In this document: positions 22,125 through 35,800 of the stretch, piece by piece | Numbering within the stretch: position 1 is the stretch's first letter | Layout of the letters: every line of letters starts with the position of its first letter | Source of the DNA: Arenicola marina | Taxonomy: Eukaryota; Annelida; Polychaeta; Arenicolidae | Reading direction: 5' to 3' | Length of the DNA stretch: 64,000 nt | Assembly: GCA_964019135.1 (NCBI GenBank) | Contig: OZ025248.1 | Coordinates: 12,407,574 to 12,471,573 of the forward strand | The notes under the pieces: generated by a model | What the model saw: the letters and a program-made list of their open reading frames with translations, nothing else | Told to the model about the DNA's origin: nothing | The model's database searches: none | Position numbers and translations under genes: made by a program

Positions 22125-22452
22125 TTCACGAAACTTTAGCTTGATGTTGTACAAGAATCGCTGAGTAAAATCTCTCGCCAACCCCAGTGTCGCGTTTGCC
22201 ATTTTCTTGCATCCAGTACATGATGTTGTAGAGATGTAGAAGCATCAGCTGTCGTGATTACTGAACGGTCGCGCATACTTAAATATTTCATTTCAATTTG
22301 AAAGAGCCAATATGTTACAGACGGTTGTGTGTGGCCGACAACCTGACAGACGTCACAAGTCGCGGTATGTGGGTGCTTATTGATCGGTCATTCCTTACCG
22401 ATAATCATCCAGGGGAGTACAATTAGCACTATATACGGCACTCCATACTCTC

Positions 22453-25400
22453 ACAGACAGAGAGAGTGACAGAGACACGGCCAGACAGGGAGAGGGACAG
22501 AGACACGGACAGACAGGGAGAGGGACAGAGACACGGACAGACAGAGAGAGGGACAGAGACACGGAGAGACAGAGAGAGGGACAGAGACACGGACAGACAG
22601 AGAGAGTGACAGAGACACGGACAGACAGGGAGAGGGACAGAGACACGGACAGACAAAGATAGTGACAGAGACACGGACAGGCAGAGAGAGGGACAGAGAC
22701 ACGGACAGACAGAGAGAGTGACAGAGACACGGACAGACAGGGAGAGGGACAGAGACACGGACAGACAAAGATAGTGACAGAGACACGGACAGACAGGGAG
22801 AGGGACAGAGACACGGACAAAGATAGTGACAGAGACACGGACAGGCAGAGAGAGGGACAGAGACACGGACAGACAGGGAGAGGGACAGAGACACGGACAG
22901 ACAAAGATAGTGACAGAGACACGGACAGACAGGGAAAGGGACAGAGACACGGACAGACAGAGAGAGTGACAGAGACACGGACAGACAGGGAGAGGGACAG
23001 AGACACGGACAGACAAAGATAGTGACAGAGACACGGACAGGCAGAGAGAGGGACAGAGACACGGACAGACAGAGAGAGTGACAGAGACACGGACAGACAG
23101 GGAGAGGGACAGAGACACGGACAGACAAAGATAGTGACAGAGACACGGACAGGCAGAGAGAGAGACAGAGACACGGACAGACAGAGAGAGTGACAGAGAC
23201 ACGGACAGACAGGGAGAGTGACAGAGACACGGACAGACAGGGAGAGGGACAGAGACACGGACAGACAGGGAGAGGGACAGAGACACGGACAGACAGCGAG
23301 AGGGACAGAGACACGGACAGACAGGGAGAGTGACAGAGACACGGACAGACAGAGAGAGTGACAGAGACAGGGACAGACAGAGAGAGTGACAGAGACACGG
23401 GCAGACAGGGAGAGTGACAGAGACACGGACAGACAGGGAGAGGGACAGAGACACGGACAAAGATAGTGACAGAGACACGGACAGGCAGAGAGAGGGACAG
23501 AGACACGGACAGATAGAGAGAGGGAGAGAGACACGGACAGACAGGGAGAGGGACAGAGACACGGACAGACAGAGAGAGTGACAGAGACACGGACAGACAG
23601 GGAGAGTGACAGAGACACGGACAGACAGGGAGAGGGACAGAGACACGGACAGACAAAGATAGTGACAGAGACACGCACAGACAGAGAGAGGGACAGAGAC
23701 ACGGACAGACAGGGAGAGGGACAGATACACGGACAGACAGGGAGAGGGACAGAGACACGGACAGACAGAGAGAGTGACAGAGACACGGACAGACAGGGAG
23801 AGGGACAGAGACACGGACAGACAGTGAGAGGGACAGAGACACGGACAGACAGGGAGAGGGACAGAGACACGGACAGACAGGGAGAGTGACAGAGACACGG
23901 ACAGACAGGGAGAGTGACAGAGACACGCACAGACAGGGAGAGGGACAGAGACACGGACAGACACGGAGAGGGACAGAGACACGGACAGACAGCGAGAGGG
24001 ACAGATACACGGACAGACAGGGAGAGAGACAGAGACACGGACAGACAGGGAGAGGGACAGCGACACGGACAGACAGAGAGAGGGACAGAGACACGGACAG
24101 ACAGCGAGAGGGACAGAGACACGGACAGACAGAGAGAGTGACAGAGACACGGACAGACAGGGAGAGGGACAGAGACACGGACAGACAAAGATAGTGACAG
24201 AGACACGGACAGGCAGAGAGAGGGACAGAGACACGGACAGACAGAGAGAGGGACAGAGACACGGACAGACAGGGAGAGGGACAGACAGGGAGAGTGACAG
24301 AGACACGGACAGACAGGGAGAGGGACAGAGACACGGACAGACAGGGAGAGGAACAGAGACACGGACAGATAGCGAGACGGACAGAGACACGGACAGACAG
24401 AGAGAGTGACAGAGACACGGACAGACAGGGAGAGGGACAGAGACACGGACAAACAAAGATAGTGACAGGGACACGGACAGGCAGAGAGAGGGACAGAGAC
24501 ACGGACAGACAGAGAGAGTGACAGAGACACGGACAGACAGGGAGAGGGACAGAGACACGGACAGACAAAGATAGTGACAGAGACACGGACAGACAGAGAG
24601 AGGGACAGAGACACGGACAGACAGAGAGAGTGACAGAGACACGGACAGACAGGGAGAGGGACAGAGACACGGACAGACAGCGAGAGGGACAGAGACACGG
24701 ACAGACAGGGAGAGGGACAGAGACACGGACAGACAGGGAGAGTGACAGAGACACGGACAGACAGGGAGAGTGACAGAGACACGGACAGACAGGGAGAGTG
24801 ACAGAGACACGGACAGACAGCGAGAGGGACAGAGACACGGACAGACAGAGAGAGTGACAGAGACACGGACAGACAGGGAGAGGGACAGAGACACGCACAG
24901 ACAGAGAGAGTGACAGAGACACGGACAGACAGAGAGAGGGACAGAGACACGGACAGACAGCGAGAGGGACAGAGACACGGACAGACAGAGAGAGTGACAG
25001 AGACACGGACAGACAGGGAGAGGGACAGAGACACGGACAGACAGGCAGAAAGACAGAGACATGGACAGACAGGGAGAGGGACAGAGACACGGACAGACAG
25101 GGAGAGTGACAGAGACACGGACAGACAGGGAGAGTGACAGAGACCCGGACAGACAGGGAGAGTGACAGAGACACGGACAGACAGGGAGAGGGACAGAGAC
25201 ACGGACAGACAGCGAGAGGGACAGAGACACGGCCAGACAGGGAGAGAGACAGAGACACGGACAGACAGGGAGAGGGACAGAGACACGGACAGGCAGAGAG
25301 AGGGACAGAGACACGGACAGACAGAGAGAGTGACAGAGACACGGACAGACAGGGAGAGGGACAGAGACACGGACAGACAGGGAGAGGGACAGAGACACAG

Positions 25401-26428
25401 ACAGACAGGGAGAGGGACAGAGACACAGACAGACACGGAGAGGGACAGAGACACGGACAGACAGGGAGAGAGACAGAGACACGGACAGACAGGGAGAGTG
25501 ACAGAGACACGGACAGACAGGGAGAGTGACAGAGACACGGACAGACAGGGAGAGGGACAGAGACACGGACAGACAGAGAGAGTGACAGAGACACGGACAG
25601 ACAGGGAGAGAGACAGAGACACGGACAGGCAGAGAGAGGGACAGAGACACGGACAGACAGAGAGAGTGACAGAGACACGGACAGACAGGGAGAGGGACAG
25701 AGACACGGACAGACAGGGAGAGGGACAGAGACACAGACAGACAGGGAGAGGGACAGAGACACGGACAGACAGGGAGAGGGACAGAGACACGGACAGACAG
25801 GGAGAGAGACAGAGACACGGACAGACAGGGAGAGTGACAGAGACACGGACAGACAGCGAGAGAGACAGAGACACGGACAGACAGGAAGAGGGACAGAGAC
25901 ACGGACAGACAGGGAGAGGGACAGAGACACGGACAGACAGGGAGAGAGACAGAGACACGGACAGACAGGGAGAGTGACAGAGACACGGACAGACAGCGAG
26001 AGAGACAGAGACACGGACAGACAGGGAGAGGGACAGAGACACGGACAGACAGGGAGAGGGACAGAGACACAGACAGACAGGGAGAGGGACAGAGACACGG
26101 ACAGACACGGAGAGGGACAGAGACACGGACAGACAGGGAGAGAGACAGAGACACGGACAAACAGGGAGAGGGACAGAGACACGGACAGACAGGGAGAGGG
26201 ACAGAGACATGGACAGACAGGGAGAGGGACAGAGACACGGACAGACAGGGAGAGGGACAGAGACACGGACAGACAGGGAGAGTGACAGAGACACGGACAG
26301 ACAGAGAGAGGGACAGAGACACGGACAGACAGGGAGAGGGACAGAGACATGGACAGACAGGGAGAGTGGTAGAGACACGGACAGACAGGGAGAGGGACAG
26401 ACACGGACAGACAGGGAGAAGGACAGAG
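22453..26428. repeat. 28-bp minisatellite array (about 142 copies)
   Basis: The unit is GACAGAGACACGGACAGACA plus G-G-G-A-G-A-G-G, with common variants AGAGAGAG(T/G) and AAAGATAGT in the second part. Variants recur in blocks (for example the AAAGATAGT-AGGCAGAGAGAG pair on the left side), showing multi-unit duplication. The unit has no stop codon in most frames, so both strands show very long repetitive frames. I treat none of them as a gene. Confidence 0.97.
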
Positions 26429-26610
26429 CTGGAAGGAGGCGGGGACAGGAGAGCGGGAAGCTGAAAGGAGGCGGGGCTAGGGAAGCGGGAAACTGGAAGG
26501 AGGCTGGGACAGGGGAGCTGGGAAGGCAGCTGTGACAGGGGAGCTGGGAAGGCAGCTGGAGGCCGGAGAGGGTGCAGCAAGCCAGCGAGAGGCCGGAGAG
26601 TTCAGGCTGT
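26429..26610. repeat. Boundary module of GGAAGGAGGCGGGG / GGAGGCCGGAGAGG type
   Basis: It directly follows the 28-bp array and is built from the same parts as the block at 30916-31870: CTGGAAGGAGGC(T/G)GGGACAGG, GAGCTGGGAAGGCAGC and GGAGGCCGGAGAGG. The 28-bp array and the 32-bp array are thus bordered by the same module. Confidence 0.8.
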
Positions 26611-27768
26611 CGCCCCCCCACCCCCCGGCCCCTAGGTGTCTTCCCCTCTTCGGCCGTCGCCCCTCGTACATCGCTATCAAGCCCAGTCGTTTAGATTGCA
26701 CCACCACATCCGGGCTTCTCTCGCCACTCAAAATGGCTTCGCCGTGAAGTGTCCGGCGATGATGGGTGAGTGACGTCATCGCTCCGTGGCCACCGTCCGC
26801 CGTCGGACGTGATCGGCATAGTGGCCGCTAGAGGGCACCACTCACCGGGTGATAAACCCATGATAAACGCGGTCACGTGGTCGTCAAGGTAATGGCCATC
26901 CCATCGTTTCGATCACTTGTAAATGTCTTAGATCTTTGTGAAGACGATGAGTATAAAGTCTTCATGTGGCTAGTCGGAGCATACGCAGTGGCATCCCTTG
27001 TGCAGGGGAGGACCGGGCGACTGATCAGCCGTCGTGGGAGCCAATCCAGCGACGGATCAGAACTTTTATCATCCGGTCAATGTGGGATATTCAACTGAAT
27101 GAAAAGTAGAGGCACTTTAACAAAAAAAAGGAACCTCCCAGCACCTTGCTTAATTCCTTTATGACACATTTTACGATCGCGACTATGTTAATACCAGAGC
27201 ATACACCTGGCACCAGTTTTATCATCGAAAAACGCGTAATCCCACATGAAAAAAATGTTGGATTAGGTGATTTTAATGCGAAAAATGCAGTTTGCTAATA
27301 TGGATTAACGGAGAAATGTCAAAGATCGTCTTCTCCCATTGGGATATCTAGCCAATCGCCGTTTCAGTTTGGGAAAGATAAAGCAAATGAGCCAAGCGTG
27401 TAAAAACACAGGGCAATGTTCTTTTTCCATGATGGTGTCAAATAATAAAAGTGGAGCTTGTTTGACTTTTGAGAGCTGATTTTACTTGGGTATTGGTTGT
27501 AAGCTGGATAATCTGCTCATGTCAATGATGTGGCGGTGTGATCCGCCGACCATGGTACAGGGACCAGTCATGTTGAAGGCGGTTATATTAGCCCCCAAAG
27601 TGGTCTCTGAGGTCGCGGGTGACAGGCAAGACGCACCAAAACAGTCTCATAATATTTTATTATCTGCTAAACTGACAAGATCGTGTTTCAAACGATAAAT
27701 CCGGATACTTTTCTGGGGGGAGACCGGGAGCTGCGAAAGGTAGCGGGAGGCCGGAGGGGGGGGGGGAG
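26611..27768. other. Unique interval between two arrays
   Basis: Contains a perfect CRE palindrome TGACGTCA at 26771-26778. A short frame from 26892 (M-A-I-P-S-F-R-S-L...) is not recognised. There is AT-rich unique sequence to 27700 and a G-rich lead-in to the next array. No supported gene. Confidence 0.5.
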
Positions 27769-30700
27769 TCGGGAAACTAGAAGGAGGCGGGGACAGGGGA
27801 GCGGGAGGCTGGAAGGAGGCGGGGACAGGGGAGCGGGAAACTAGAAGGAGGCGGGGACAGGGGAGCGGGAAGCTGGAAGGAGGCGGGGACAGGGGATCGG
27901 GAGGCTGGAAGGAGGCGGGGACAGGGAAGCGGGAAGCTGGAAGGAGGCGGGGACAGGGGAGCGGGAAGCTGGAAGGAGGCGGGGACAAGGGGAGCGGGAG
28001 GCTGGAAGGAGGAGGGGACAGGGGAGCGGGAAGCTGGAAGGAGGCGGGGACAGGGGATCGGGAAGCTGGAAGGAGGCGGGGACAGGGGATCGGGAGACTG
28101 GAAGGAGGCGGGGACAGGGGAGCGGGAAGCTGGAAGGAGGCGGGGACAGGGGATCGGGAGGCTGGAAGGAGGCGGGGACAGGGGAGCGGGAAACTGGAAG
28201 GAGGCGGGGACAAGGGGAGCGGGAGGCTGGAAGGAGGCGGGGACAGGGGAGCGGGAAGCTGGAAGGAGGCGGGGACAAGGGGAGCGGGAGGCTGGAAGGA
28301 GGCGGGGACAGGGGAGCGGGAAGCTGGAAGGAGGCGGGGACAGGGGAGCGGGAGACTGGAAGGAGGCGGGGACAGGGGGAGCGGGAAGCTGGAAGGAGGC
28401 GGGGACAGGGGAGCGGGAGGCTGGAAGGAGGCGGGGACAGGGGAGCGGGAAGCTGGAAGGAGGCGGGGACAAGGGGAGCGGGAGGCTGGAAGGAGGCGGG
28501 GACAGGGGAGCGGGGATAAGGGGAGCGGGAGGCGGGGACAAGGGGAGCGGGAGGCTGGAAGGAGGAGGGGACAGGGGAGCGGGAAGCTGGAAGGAGGCGG
28601 GGACAAGGGGAGCGGGAGGCTGGAAGGAGGCGGGGACAAGGGGAGCGGGAAGCTGGAAGGAGGCGGGGACAGGGCAGCCGGAAGCTGGAAGGAGGCGGAG
28701 ACAGGGGAGCGGGAAGCTGGAAGGAGGAGGGGACAGGGGAGCGGGAGGCTGGAAGGAGGCGGGGACAGGGGAGCAAGAAGCTGGAAGGAGGCGGGGACAA
28801 GGGGAGCGGGAGGCTGGAAGGAGGAGGGGACAGGGGAGCGGGAAGCTGGAAGGAGGCGGGGACAGGGGAGCGGGAAGCTGGAAGGAGGCGGGGACAAGGG
28901 GAGCGGGAGGCTGGAAGGAGGCGGGGACAGGGGAGCGGGGACAAGGGGAGCGGGAGGCGGGGACAAGGGGAGCGGGAGGCTGGAAGGAGGAGGGGACAGG
29001 GGAGCGGGAAGCTGGAAGCAGGCGGGGACAAGGGGAGCGGGAGGCTGGAAGGAGGCGGGGACAGGCGAGCGGGAAGCTGGAAGTAGCGGGGACAGGCGAG
29101 CGGGAAGCTGGAAGGAGGCGGGGACAGGGGAGCGGGAGACTGGAAGGAGGCGGGGACAGGGGGAGCGGGAAGCTGGAAGGAGGCGGGGACAGGGGATCGG
29201 GAGGCTGGAAGGAGGCGGGGACAGGGGAGCGGGAAGCTGGAAGGAGGCGGGGACAAGGGGAGCGGGAGGCTGGAAGGAGGCGGGGACAGGGGAGCGGGGA
29301 CAAGGGGAGCGGGAGGCGGGGACAAGGGGAGCGGGAGGCTGGAACGAGGAGGGGACAGGGGAGCGGGAAGCTGGAAGGAGGCGGGGACAAGGGGAGCGGG
29401 AGGCTGGAAGGAGGCGGGGACAAGGGGAGCGGGAAGCTGGAAGGAGGCGGGGACAGGGCAGCCGGAAGCTGGAAGGAGGCGGAGACAGGGGAGCGGGAAG
29501 CTGGAAGGAGGAGGGGACAGGGGAGCGGGAGGCTGGAAGGAGGAGGGGACAGGGGAGCGGGAAGCTGGAAGGAGGCGGGGACAAGGGGAGCGGGAGGCTG
29601 GAAGGAGGCGGGGACAAGGGGAGCGGGAAGCTGGAAGGAGGCGGGGACAGGGGAGCGGGAAGCTGGAAGGAGGCGGAGACAGGGGAGCGGGAAGCTGGAA
29701 GGAGGAAGGGACAGGGGAGCGGGAGGCTGGAAGGAGGCGGGGACAGGGGAGCAAGAAGCTGGAAGGAGGCGGGGACAAGGGGAGCGGGAGGCTGGAAGGA
29801 GGAGGGGACAGGGGAGCGGGAAGCTGGAAGGAGGCGGGGACAGGGGAGCGGGAAGCTGGAAGGAGGCGGGGACAGGGGAGTGGGAAGCTGGAAGGAGGCG
29901 GGGACAAGGAGAGCGGGAGGCTGGAAGGAGGCGGGGACAGGGGAGCGGGAAGCTGGAAGGAGGCGGGGACAAGGGGAGCGGGAGGCTGGAAGGAGGAGGG
30001 GACAGGGGAGCGGGAAGCTGGAAGGAGGCGGGGATAAGGGGAGCGGGAGGCTGGAAGGAGGCGGGGACAGGGGAGCGGGAAGCTGGAAGGAGGCGGGGAC
30101 AAGGGGAGCGGGAGGCTGGAAGGAGGAAGGGACAGGGGAGCGGAAAGCTGGAAGGAGGCGGGGACAAGGGGAGCGGGAGGCTGGAAGGAGGCGGGGACAA
30201 GGGGAGCGGGAAGCTGGAAGGAGGCGGGGACAGGGGAGCGGGAAGCTGGAAGGAGGCCGGGACAGGGGAGCGGGAAGCTGGAAGGAGGCGGAGACAGGGG
30301 AGCGGGAAGCTGGAAGGAGGCGGGGACAAGGGGAGCGGGAGGCTGGAAGGAGGCAGGGACAGCGGAGCGGGAAGCTGGAAGGAAGCGGAGACAGGGGAGC
30401 GGGAAGCTGGAAGGAGGCGGAGACAGGGGAGCGGGAAGCTGGAAGGAGGCGGGGACAGGGGAGCGGGAAGCTGGAAGGAGGCGGGGACAAGGGGAGCGGG
30501 AGGCTGGAAGGAGGCGGGGACAAGGGGAGCGGGAAGCTGGAAGGAGGCGGGGACAGGGGAGCGGAAAGCTGGAAGGAGGCGGGGACAGGGGAGCGGGAAG
30601 CTGGAAGGAGGCCGGGACAGGGGAGCGGGAAGCTGGAAGGAGGCGGAGACAGGGGAGCGGGAAGCTGGAAGGAGGCGGGGACAAGGGGAGCGGGAGGCTG

Positions 30701-30915
30701 GAAGGAGGCGGGGACAGGGGAGCGGGAAGCTGGAAGGAGGCCGGGACAGGGGAGCGGGAAGCTGGAAGGAGGCGGAGACAGGGGAGCGGGAAGCTGGAAG
30801 CAGGCGGGGACAAGGGGAGCGGGAGGCTGGAAGGAGGCGGGGACAGGCGAGCGGGAAGCTGGAAGTAGCGGGGACAGGCGAGCGGGAAGCTGGAAGTAGC
30901 GGGGACAGGGGAGCG
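27769..30915. repeat. 32/33-bp purine-rich minisatellite (about 97 copies)
   Basis: The core is AGCGGGAAGCTGGAAGGAGG followed by C-G-G-G-G-A-C-A-G-G-G-G. A 33-bp form has GGACAAGGGG and GGGAGGCTGG. The two forms often alternate, giving a dimer of about 65 bp. Longer blocks (for example the one with GGGCAGCCGGAAGC at about 28673 and 29457) are duplicated. About 85% purine on the + strand with dense G runs. The long - strand proline/serine-rich frames are repeat artefacts. Confidence 0.96.
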
Positions 30916-31870
30916 GGTAGGCAGTGGGAGGCCGGAGAGGAAGGGGAAGCCGGAAAGAGGCGGGGACAGGAGAGCGGGAAGCTGGAAGGAGGCTGGGGCA
31001 GGGGAGCTGGAAAAGCAGCGGGAGACCGGAGAGGGAGCGGGAAGGCAGCGGGAGGCCGGAGAGGGAGCTGGAAGCTGAAAGGAGGCTGGGACAGGGGAGC
31101 TGGGAAGGCAGCGGGAGGCCGGAGAGGGAGCGGGAAGCTGGAAGGAGGCTGGGACAGGGGAGCTGGGAACGCAGCGGGAGGCCGGAGAGGGTTGGTTGGT
31201 TACTTAGGACTTTAACCACTTTGGTCATATCGCGTCAATGGGAGAAGGAAGGGAGTGTGGAGCCATGTCCCCGGGGGTAACCCCCTACTCTTTACGAAGA
31301 AAGACCACACAGACACAGACAGGGTGGGACAGGGAAGCTGGGAAGGCAACGGGAGGCCGGTGAGGGAGCGGGAAGCTGGAAGGAGGCTGGGACAGGGGAG
31401 CTGGGAAGGCAGCGGGAGGCCGGAGAGGGAGCGGGAAGCTGGAAGGAGGCTGGGACAGGGGAGCTGGGAACGCAGCGGGAGGCCGGAGAGGGTTGGTTGG
31501 TTACTTAGGACTTTAACCACTTTTGGTCATATCGCGTCAATGGGAGAAGGAAGGGAGTGTGGAGCCATGTCCCCGGGGGTAACCCCCTGCTCTTTACGAA
31601 GAAAGACCACACAGACACAGACAGGGTGGGACAGGGAAGCTGGGAAGGCAACGGGAGGCCGGAGAGGGAGCGGGAAGCTGGAAGGAGGCTGGGAGAGGGG
31701 AGCTGGGAAGGCAGCGGGAGGCCGGAGAGGGAGCGGGAAGCTGGAAGGAGGCGGGGACAGGGGAGCGGGAAGGCAGCGGGAGGCCGGAGAGGGAGCGGGA
31801 AGGCAGCGGGAGGCCGGAGAGGGAGCTGAAAGCTGGAAGGAGGCGGGGACAGGGGGGCGGGAAGCCACTA
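30916..31870. repeat. Composite repeat with a 301-bp duplicated block
   Basis: Units of GGAAGGCAGCGGGAGGCCGG and GGGAGCGGGAAGCTGGAAGG alternate. A unique-looking insert beginning GTTGGTTGGTTACTTAGGAC and containing CCCCGGGGGTAACCCCC occurs twice, at 31191 and 31492, 301 bp apart and nearly identical. The insert ends with ACACAGACACAGACAGGGTG, which resembles the 28-bp array unit. Confidence 0.85.
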
Positions 31871-32816
31871 GAAAGCGGAGAAGAGGAGCGGTAATGCCGC
31901 CGGAGGCGGGTAGGGAAAGTGGAGCCTACAGCGAACAGAGCGACAACACTATCGTTACAACCAATAGAAAAAAAACTATTAGCTATAAGCATGAATAACG
32001 AATGTCTCTTAAGTTTGCTCGTTAATTAGACAAACGACCTATCAAGCATTATGGACTCCTGAAGCAATCAATGCAAGAACTTTCACCGGCTACAGCATTG
32101 CAAGTACTTTCTGTTCAAGGCCACCAAGTTATGGCATTCATTTTAAAATTAACCATTCAGCTTTTACCGCCATATATAATAGATAATTATTCCAGTCACA
32201 GGGGTCGCACGCCCGGACATTTCGTGTACTTGGGTTCAATGCTGTAGGGCCGTCTGCAAACATACCTGTCAAACCCAAGCCTAATGTGCTTACCCATGGA
32301 TTACCCACAAACTAATGACACTCACGTCCGATCTACCATGTTGACACTGTGAAATATTCAGCATCCAGCCTCCCAGGGTGTCCATCGCAGTGAATGGGAC
32401 AGGGGAGGGTGACCCCACGACGGGGAGATCTGGTATTACCCTGAGCCATAATGGCGTCGACGCAGCCTCGATGGCTCATTGCCCACATATGGTGTATACG
32501 TGTGTGTGATGAGCGTGTGTGGGTGACAGGGGAGAGGTGTGGGAGGGGGGTGGGGGGACAACGACGAGGGGGGTGAGGCCTGAGAAGGGCATGGCATCGA
32601 TGGCAGTGTCATTTCGGGCTATGGACGTCTTCAGTCGAAGATTTGAATGACGGGTTGACACTATTTATACACACGATCAATGCATAGTCGAGCTAAGAAG
32701 TTTCCCGGGAGCCGGATGTCAAGGGATAGAGCCTCAAGCAGAGGTGTCCTGGGTCCCATCAACAAATCAAGGTCAACGTAAAAGCGCACCCCAGTTAAGC
32801 ATTGAGTTTGGAGTCA
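31871..32816. other. Unique interval between arrays, nothing recognised
   Basis: AT-rich, then GC-mixed unique DNA with a G-rich run (32530-32575). Frames are short, and no splice-bounded coding segment was recognised. Confidence 0.5.
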
Positions 32817-35800
32817 TATCCTCCACCCCAGCCAGAGAAACAAACCAACCAAAGCCAACCCGGTCTCTGGTGACCCTCCCAGCCTCCACCCCAGCCAGAG
32901 AAACAACCCAACCAAAGCCAACCCGGTCTCTGGTGACCCCCCATCCTCCACCCCAGCCAGAGAAACAACCCAACCAAAGCCAACCCGGTCTCTGGTGACC
33001 CCCCATCCTCCACCCCAGCCAATGAAACAACCCAACCCAAGCCAACCCGGTCTCTGGTGACCCTCCCCCCCCCCCAAAACCTAAACCCCAGCCAATGGAA
33101 CAACTCAACCAAAGCCAACCCAGTCTCTGGTGACCCCCCCATCCTCCACCCCAGCCAGTGAAACAACCCAACCAAAGCCAACCCGGTCTCTGGTGACCCC
33201 CCATCCTCCACCCCAGCCAGAGAAACAACCCAACCAAAGCCAACCCGGTCTCTGGTGACCCCCCATCCTCCACCCCAGCCAATGAAACAACCCAACCAAA
33301 GCCAACCCGGTCTCTGGTGACCCTCTCATCCTCCACCCCAGCCAGAGAAACAACCCAACCAAAGCCAACCCGGTCTCTGGTGACCCTCCCATCCTCCACC
33401 CCAGCCAGAGAAACAACCCAACCAAAGCCAACCCGGTCTCTGGTGACCCTCTCATCCTCCACCCCAGCCAGAGAAACAACCCAACCAAAGCCAACCCGGT
33501 CTCTGGTGACCCTCTCATCCTCCACCCCAGCCAGAGAAACAACCCAACCAAAGCCAACCCGGTCTCTGGTGACCCTCCCCCCCCCCCCCCAAAACCTAAA
33601 CCCCAGCCAATGGAACAACTCAACCAAAGCCAACCCGGTCTCTGGTGACCCTCCCCCCCCCCCCCCAAAACCTAAACCCCAGCCAATGGAACAACTCAAC
33701 CAAAGCCAACCCGGTCTCTGGTGACCCTCCCCCCCCCCCCCCAAAACCTAAACCCCAGCCAATGGAACAACTCAACCAAAGCCAACCCGGTCTCTGGTGA
33801 CCCTCCCCCCCCCCAAACCTAAACCCCAGCCAATGGAACAACTCAACCAAAGCCAACCCAGTCTCTGGTGACCCCCCCATCCTCCACCCCAGCCAGTGAA
33901 ACAACCCAACCAAAGCCAACCCGGTCTCTGGTGACCCCCCCATCCTCCACCCCAGCCAGAGAAACAACCCAACCAAAGCCAACCCGGTCTCTGGTGACCC
34001 CCCATCCTCCACCCCAGCCAATGAAACAACCCAACCAAAGCCAACCCGGTCTCTGGTGACCCTCTCATCCTCCACCCCAGCCAGAGAAACAACCCAACCA
34101 AAGCCAACCCGGTCTCTGGTGACCCTCTCATCCTCCACCCCAGCCAGAGAAACAACCCAACCAAAGCCAACCCGGTCTCTGGTGACCCTCTCATCCTCCA
34201 CCCCAGCCAGCGAAACAACCCAACCAAAGCCAACCCGGTCTCTGGTGACCCTCCCCCCCCCCCCGACCCCCCAACCTAAACCCCAGCCAGAGAAACAACC
34301 CAACCAAAGCCAACCCGGTCTCTGGTGACCCCCCATCCTCCACCCCAGCCAGAGAAACAACCCAACCAAAGCCAACCCGGTCTCTGGTGACCCCCCATCC
34401 TCCACCCCAGCCAGAGAAACAACCCAACCAAAGCCAACCCGGTCTCTGGTGACCCCCCATCCTCCACCCAAGCCAATGAAACAACCTAACCAAAGCCAAC
34501 CCGGTCTCTGGTGACCCTCCCCCCCACCCCCCAACCTCAACCCCAGCCAATGGAACAACTCAACCAAAGCCAACCCGGTCTCTGGTGACTCTCTCATCCT
34601 CCACCCCAGCCAGAGAAACAACCCAACCAAAGCCAACCCGGTCTCTGGTGACCCCCCATCCTCCACCCTAGCCAATGAAACAACCCAACCAAAGCCAACC
34701 CGGTCTCTGGTGACCCTCTCATCCTCCACCCCAGCTTTAGAAACAACCCAAACAAAGCCAACCCGGTCTCTGGTGACCCTCTCATCCTCTACCCCAGCCA
34801 GAGAAACAACCCAACCAAAGCCAACCCGGTCTCTGGTGACCCCCCATCCTCCACCCCAGCCAGAGAAACAACCCAACCAAAGCCAACCCGGTCTCTGGTG
34901 ACCCCCCATCCGCCACCCCAGCCAATGAAACAACCCAACCAAAGCCAACCCGGTCTCTGGTGACCCTCCCCCCCCCACCCCCCAACCTAAACCCCAGCCA
35001 ATGGAACAACTCAACCAAAGCCAACCCGGTCTCTAGTGACCCTCTCATCCTCCACCCCAGCCAAAGAAACAACCCAAACAAAGCCAACCCGGTCTCTGGT
35101 GACCCTCCCCCCCACCCTAACCTAAACCCCAGCCAATGGAACAACTCAACCAAAGCCAACCCGGTCTCTGGTGACCCTCCCATCCTCCACCCCAGCCAGA
35201 GAAGCAACCCAAACAAAGCCAACCCAGTCACTGGTGACCCTCTCATCCTCCACCCCAGCCAGAGAAACAACCCAAACAAAGCCAACCCGGTCTCTGGTGA
35301 CCCTCCCCCCCACCCCCCAACCTAAACCCCAGCCAATGGAACAACTCAACCAAAGCCAACCCGGTCTCTGGTGACCCTCCCATCCTCCACCCCAGCCAGA
35401 GAAACAACCCAAACAAAGCCAACCCAGTCACTGGTGACCCTCCCATCCTCCACCCCAGCCAGAGAAACAACCAACCAAAGCCAACCCGGTCTCTGGTGAC
35501 CCTCCCATCCTCCACCCCAGCCAGAGAAACAACCAACCAAAGCCAACCCGGTCTCTGGTGACCCTCCCATCCTCCACCCCAGCCAGACAACCCAAACAAA
35601 GCCAACCCAGTCACTGGTGACCCTCCCATCCTCCACCCCAGCCAGAGAAACAACCCAACCAAAGCCAACCCGGTCTCTGGTGACCCTCCCATCCTCCACC
35701 CCAGCCTGTGAAAAAACCCAACCAAAGTCAACCCGGTCTCTGGTGACCCCCCATCCTCCACCTCAGCCAGAGAAACAACCCAACCAAAGTCAACCCGGTC

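Noticed and set aside
22395-26621. Very long - strand open frames (up to about 1400 codons, Cys/Ser/Leu-rich) and shorter + strand frames
   Set aside because: They are open in all three - strand frames because the 28-bp unit contains no stop. The translation is a pure repeat and ends where the array ends, with no promoter or splice context.
26892-27098. Short + strand frame starting M-A-I-P-S-F-R-S-L
   Set aside because: About 69 codons, no motif, no splice or promoter support. Could be a transposase remnant but not shown.
27647-31228. Pro/Ser/Leu-rich - strand frames of about 850-1190 codons
   Set aside because: Same cause: the 32-bp unit is stop-free in several frames at once, and there is no non-repetitive domain.
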